Source: Methanoregula sp. (GTDB lineage: Archaea > Halobacteriota > Methanomicrobia > Methanomicrobiales > Methanospirillaceae). Taken from it: a stretch of 64,000 nucleotides of DNA. Below are positions 61,895 through 64,000 of the stretch, piece after piece. Each line of letters opens with the position of its first letter. Positions within the stretch are counted from its first letter, which is position 1. The notes under the pieces were generated by a model. That model saw nothing but the letters and a program-made list of their open reading frames with translations. It was not told the DNA's origin and did no database searches. The position numbers and the translations under genes were made by a program. The DNA is taken from assembly GCF_023227875.1 (NCBI RefSeq), contig NZ_JALOCH010000005.1, positions 62,001 through 126,000 of the forward strand, given 5' to 3'.

Positions 61895-63491
61895 GGTCGA
61901 ACTCGAAGGCTGCAACAGAGTGCTCAAGCTCGAACGCGAGAAGCACGGCGGGATGGATCTCGCCGAAGACACCCACTTTTATCCCGTTAACCATAATATC
62001 GCCCCGGCGTCCGTCAATGAATGCCGGGTCGGCCGATTCACTGACCGTGTAGTCAATGGAGAGTTCGTGCAGCACCGCATCGGTGGTCGCATACGCCTCT
62101 GATAAGTCCGCGTCCGGGTGAGTGCTGACACCCGCCGCCTGCTGGTGCGTGCGGCAGTCAAGCACCACATCGCCCACGGTGAAGAGGCGCTGCGGAAGCT
62201 CACGGTGCCGGTTAATCGTAAGGAATTCGAGGAGCAGGGGGAGGAGCTCGGTCCTGACCACCGTGTTCTCGATACTAATCGGGTGTATTACGTGAAGGAC
62301 ACCCTTTGTTTCGGGACGCTGCATCCGCTTGTACAGCACATCCTCGTTTGTCAGGGTGAACGGCATCACCTCAAGGTAACCGAGGCCGGTAAAAGCCTCA
62401 CGGGCAAGGACGACACTGGCCTGCACCGGGTGGGGCTTTCCTACCGTGAAGGTCTTTGGAGGGTGGGATTCGAGCTTGTCATAGCCGTAGGCAATCGCTA
62501 CGTCCTCAAAGAGATCCCAGTCATGCATGATATCGGCCCGGTAACAGGGTACCTGCACCTTCACCTTATCCGCACCTGCCGGTTCAGCGCCAAAACGCAT
62601 CTTCCTGAGGAACTCTGACATGGTTGCAGGGGTCAGGTCAACACCAAGGATGCGGGAACATTCCGTGGCACTCACGACACGCTCGGCAGGGGCGAGAGTC
62701 GGGGTCTGTACCCCGCCAATCTCCACGCTCTCGATTGTCGCACCGGCTTCGGCCATCGCCGTGCAGATGATGTTGACGGCAACGCTGACCGCCCGCTTGT
62801 CGGTACCGGTCGTGTCAAGGAGGATGTTCTTCGTGTCGATGGTGACCCGGGTCCGCTCACCGTTGATGATCGGCGGGAAGGAGAGGACGTGATCGTCATC
62901 GTCGACGATCAGCGGGAAGAGCGGGAAGTCCTTAACGATCTTCGCGTAGTCCCGGCCCTTCGGGTGTTTCTCGAGGATCTCATCCATCGTCATCTTCCCG
63001 GTGAAGTCGAGAGGTATGAAACCCCGGCTGCGGGGCGAGGCGATGTAGTGGAACGGCGGCCTGACTGTATCCATGTCGTGGATACCGATCGCGACCTTGC
63101 TCCGGCCCCTGCCTACTGCCCAGTGGAGCGATTCCTGCAGGGACATGATGCTCTGGATCGACTCGTCATCGAACTTCACACCGCGGATGACGGCCGCCCC
63201 AAGAATGGGGCGGATCTCTGCAAGCTGGGGATCAACGGTGAACTTGATCCCCGATGGCTTGACCGGGTACGATGGCAGACCGGTCTCGATACCAAGATAT
63301 CCCCGCATGGCCCGTGCCACGCCTTCAGGGCTGAAGAGGTCGGGCCGGTCCGGGAAGAACTCCACGTCCGCGTGGTCCTCCTCGATCCGCTCGACATCCG
63401 AACCGATGAGAGGAACCTTTTCGAGGATCGTCTTTTTGTCAGTGCGGGTGAGCCGCTCAAGGTACTTGTAGGGAAGCGTGATGACTGCCAT
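61863..63491 (-). CDS. pheT: Phenylalanyl-tRNA synthetase beta subunit
   Basis: A 542-residue archaeal/eukaryotic-type PheT. It has an N-terminal domain (ERLTRTDKKTILEKVPLIGSD), a B3/B4-like editing region (~90-240), B5 (PTLAPAERVVSATECSRILG), and a catalytic-like C-terminal core. Start ATG 63491 has GGAGG just upstream. It directly follows pheS. Partners with PheS as a heterotetramer. Confidence 0.95.
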   Translation of the reverse strand: MAVITLPYKYLERLTRTDKKTILEKVPLIGSDVERIEEDHADVEFFPDRPDLFSPEGVARAMRGYLGIETGLPSYPVKPSGIKFTVDPQLAEIRPILGAAVIRGVKFDDESIQSIMSLQESLHWAVGRGRSKVAIGIHDMDTVRPPFHYIASPRSRGFIPLDFTGKMTMDEILEKHPKGRDYAKIVKDFPLFPLIVDDDDHVLSFPPIINGERTRVTIDTKNILLDTTGTDKRAVSVAVNIICTAMAEAGATIESVEIGGVQTPTLAPAERVVSATECSRILGVDLTPATMSEFLRKMRFGAEPAGADKVKVQVPCYRADIMHDWDLFEDVAIAYGYDKLESHPPKTFTVGKPHPVQASVVLAREAFTGLGYLEVMPFTLTNEDVLYKRMQRPETKGVLHVIHPISIENTVVRTELLPLLLEFLTINRHRELPQRLFTVGDVVLDCRTHQQAAGVSTHPDADLSEAYATTDAVLHELSIDYTVSESADPAFIDGRRGDIMVNGIKVGVFGEIHPAVLLAFELEHSVAAFEFDLRAVPGYPVL

Positions 63492-63492
63492 C

Positions 63493-64000
63493 TCAGATCC
63501 CTCCTTTCGTGGGACGCAGCGAGGGCGTCTCGCGCAGGAATGCGACATCGCTCTTGTGCAGGAGACGGAGGTCCTTGAGCCCCAGCCGGAGCATTGCGAT
63601 CCGGCTCACGCCAAGGCCCCATGCTAGGACAGGATACTTGATGCCGAGCGGGGCCGTGACCTCCTCGCGGAAGACACCGGCGCCGCCCATCTCGATCCAC
63701 CCGATCCCATCGACATACACCTCGGCATCGAGGCTCGGCTCGGTGTAGGGGTAGAACGAGGGCTTGAACCGGACGCTCTCGAAACCCATGCGGTTGTAGA
63801 ACTCCCGGAGGATCCCGAGCAGGTTCCCGAACGTGACGTTCTCGTCCATGACGATCCCTTCGAGCTGCTCGAACTCGGCAAGGTGCGTTGTGTCGATCGT
63901 CTCGCGCCGGTAGACCCTGCCGACCGCGAAGGCCTTAACGGGCGGGTTGGGGTGCTGTGCAAGGTACTGGATGGAGAGGCTCGTCGTGTGGGTGCGGAGC
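63493..64000 (-). CDS. pheS: Phenylalanyl-tRNA synthetase alpha subunit (partial)
   Basis: The C-terminal part of PheS; the gene continues past the right edge of the window. Motif 2 (AVGRVYRRETIDTTHLAEFEQLEG) and motif 3 (PVLAWGLGVSRIAMLRLGLKDLR) of class II synthetases are present, with FKPSFYPYTEPSLDAEVY for Phe recognition. It is 1 nt from pheT and cotranscribed with it. Confidence 0.95.
   Translation of the reverse strand, partial: LRTHTTSLSIQYLAQHPNPPVKAFAVGRVYRRETIDTTHLAEFEQLEGIVMDENVTFGNLLGILREFYNRMGFESVRFKPSFYPYTEPSLDAEVYVDGIGWIEMGGAGVFREEVTAPLGIKYPVLAWGLGVSRIAMLRLGLKDLRLLHKSDVAFLRETPSLRPTKGGI

Noticed and set aside
60944..61972. Upstream extension of the ahcY frame
   Set aside because: It is antisense to hisF and upstream of a good start with GAGG; a shadow of hisF.
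63492..63548. N-terminal extension of pheT
   Set aside because: Overlaps pheS coding sequence and lies upstream of the GGAGG-associated ATG.
1..64000. CRISPR array or cas operon expected from the Cas1 gene
   Set aside because: No regularly spaced direct repeats were seen, and no other cas gene is present.

Overview
The window reads as chromosomal DNA of a hydrogenotrophic methanogen of the order Methanomicrobiales, most like Methanoregula or a close relative. This rests on methenyl-H4MPT cyclohydrolase, methanogenesis marker protein 12, four-subunit pyruvate:ferredoxin oxidoreductase, archaeal cobalamin genes (cobT, cobZ, cobS), archaeal ribosomal proteins (L7Ae, S28e, L24e, S10), Orc1/Cdc6, CetZ, a DUF3821/PGF-CTERM surface protein and archaeal TATA/BRE promoters. 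Genus assignment is inference; there is no rRNA in the window.

Layout. 1-7.1 kb is accessory: a truncated K+ channel, an MscS channel, and a two-gene operon (a periplasmic-binding-protein/legumain-like protease fusion plus a BMP-family binding protein) flanked by two paralogous tiny membrane proteins, then tRNA-Gln. 7.1-12.8 kb is a very AT-rich island with one Xer-like tyrosine recombinase, an excisionase-like HTH protein, a ~375-bp imperfect inverted repeat on either side of the recombinase, and three copies of a 29-bp Xer-site-like motif. 12.8-15.4 kb has a DUF5806-like gene, mobB and a phosphohexomutase. 15.6-20.4 kb has a giant helical-repeat protein, acylphosphatase and a stand-alone Cas1 homologue with two altered metal-ligand positions and no CRISPR. 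20.5-30 kb has two aryl-CoA ligases with an ACT protein, an HPS-RraA fusion, a nitroreductase, a sortable surface protein, guaAA and the cobalamin genes. 30.4-46.7 kb has EF-1A/S10, cell-surface glycosylation genes (Agl23-like, FAD oxidoreductase, GT2, flippase, DUF2298), CetZ with a surface protein, the L7Ae-S28e-L24e-ndk operon, a nitrilase and threonine synthase. 46.8-64 kb is core metabolism and information processing: mch, orc1/cdc6, apgM, an epimerase, marker 12, porCDAB, tRNA-Val, FKBP, NifB, Ogg1, ahcY, hisF and pheT/pheS (pheS runs off the right end).

How genes fit together. Mch belongs to CO2 reduction to methane; PorCDAB joins acetyl-CoA to pyruvate; apgM, hisF, thrC, guaAA and the HPS-RraA fusion feed anabolism; CobT/CobZ/CobS attach the lower ligand of cobamides needed by methyltransferases. 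Gene packing is tight, with 1-64-nt overlaps in operons and two antisense 3' overlaps (acyP/cas1, hisF/pheT).

The most unusual items are the legumain fusion module, the solo Cas1 with altered active site, and the integrase island with inverted arms and dif-like motifs. All coordinates and motif counts were read by eye; no database search was run.
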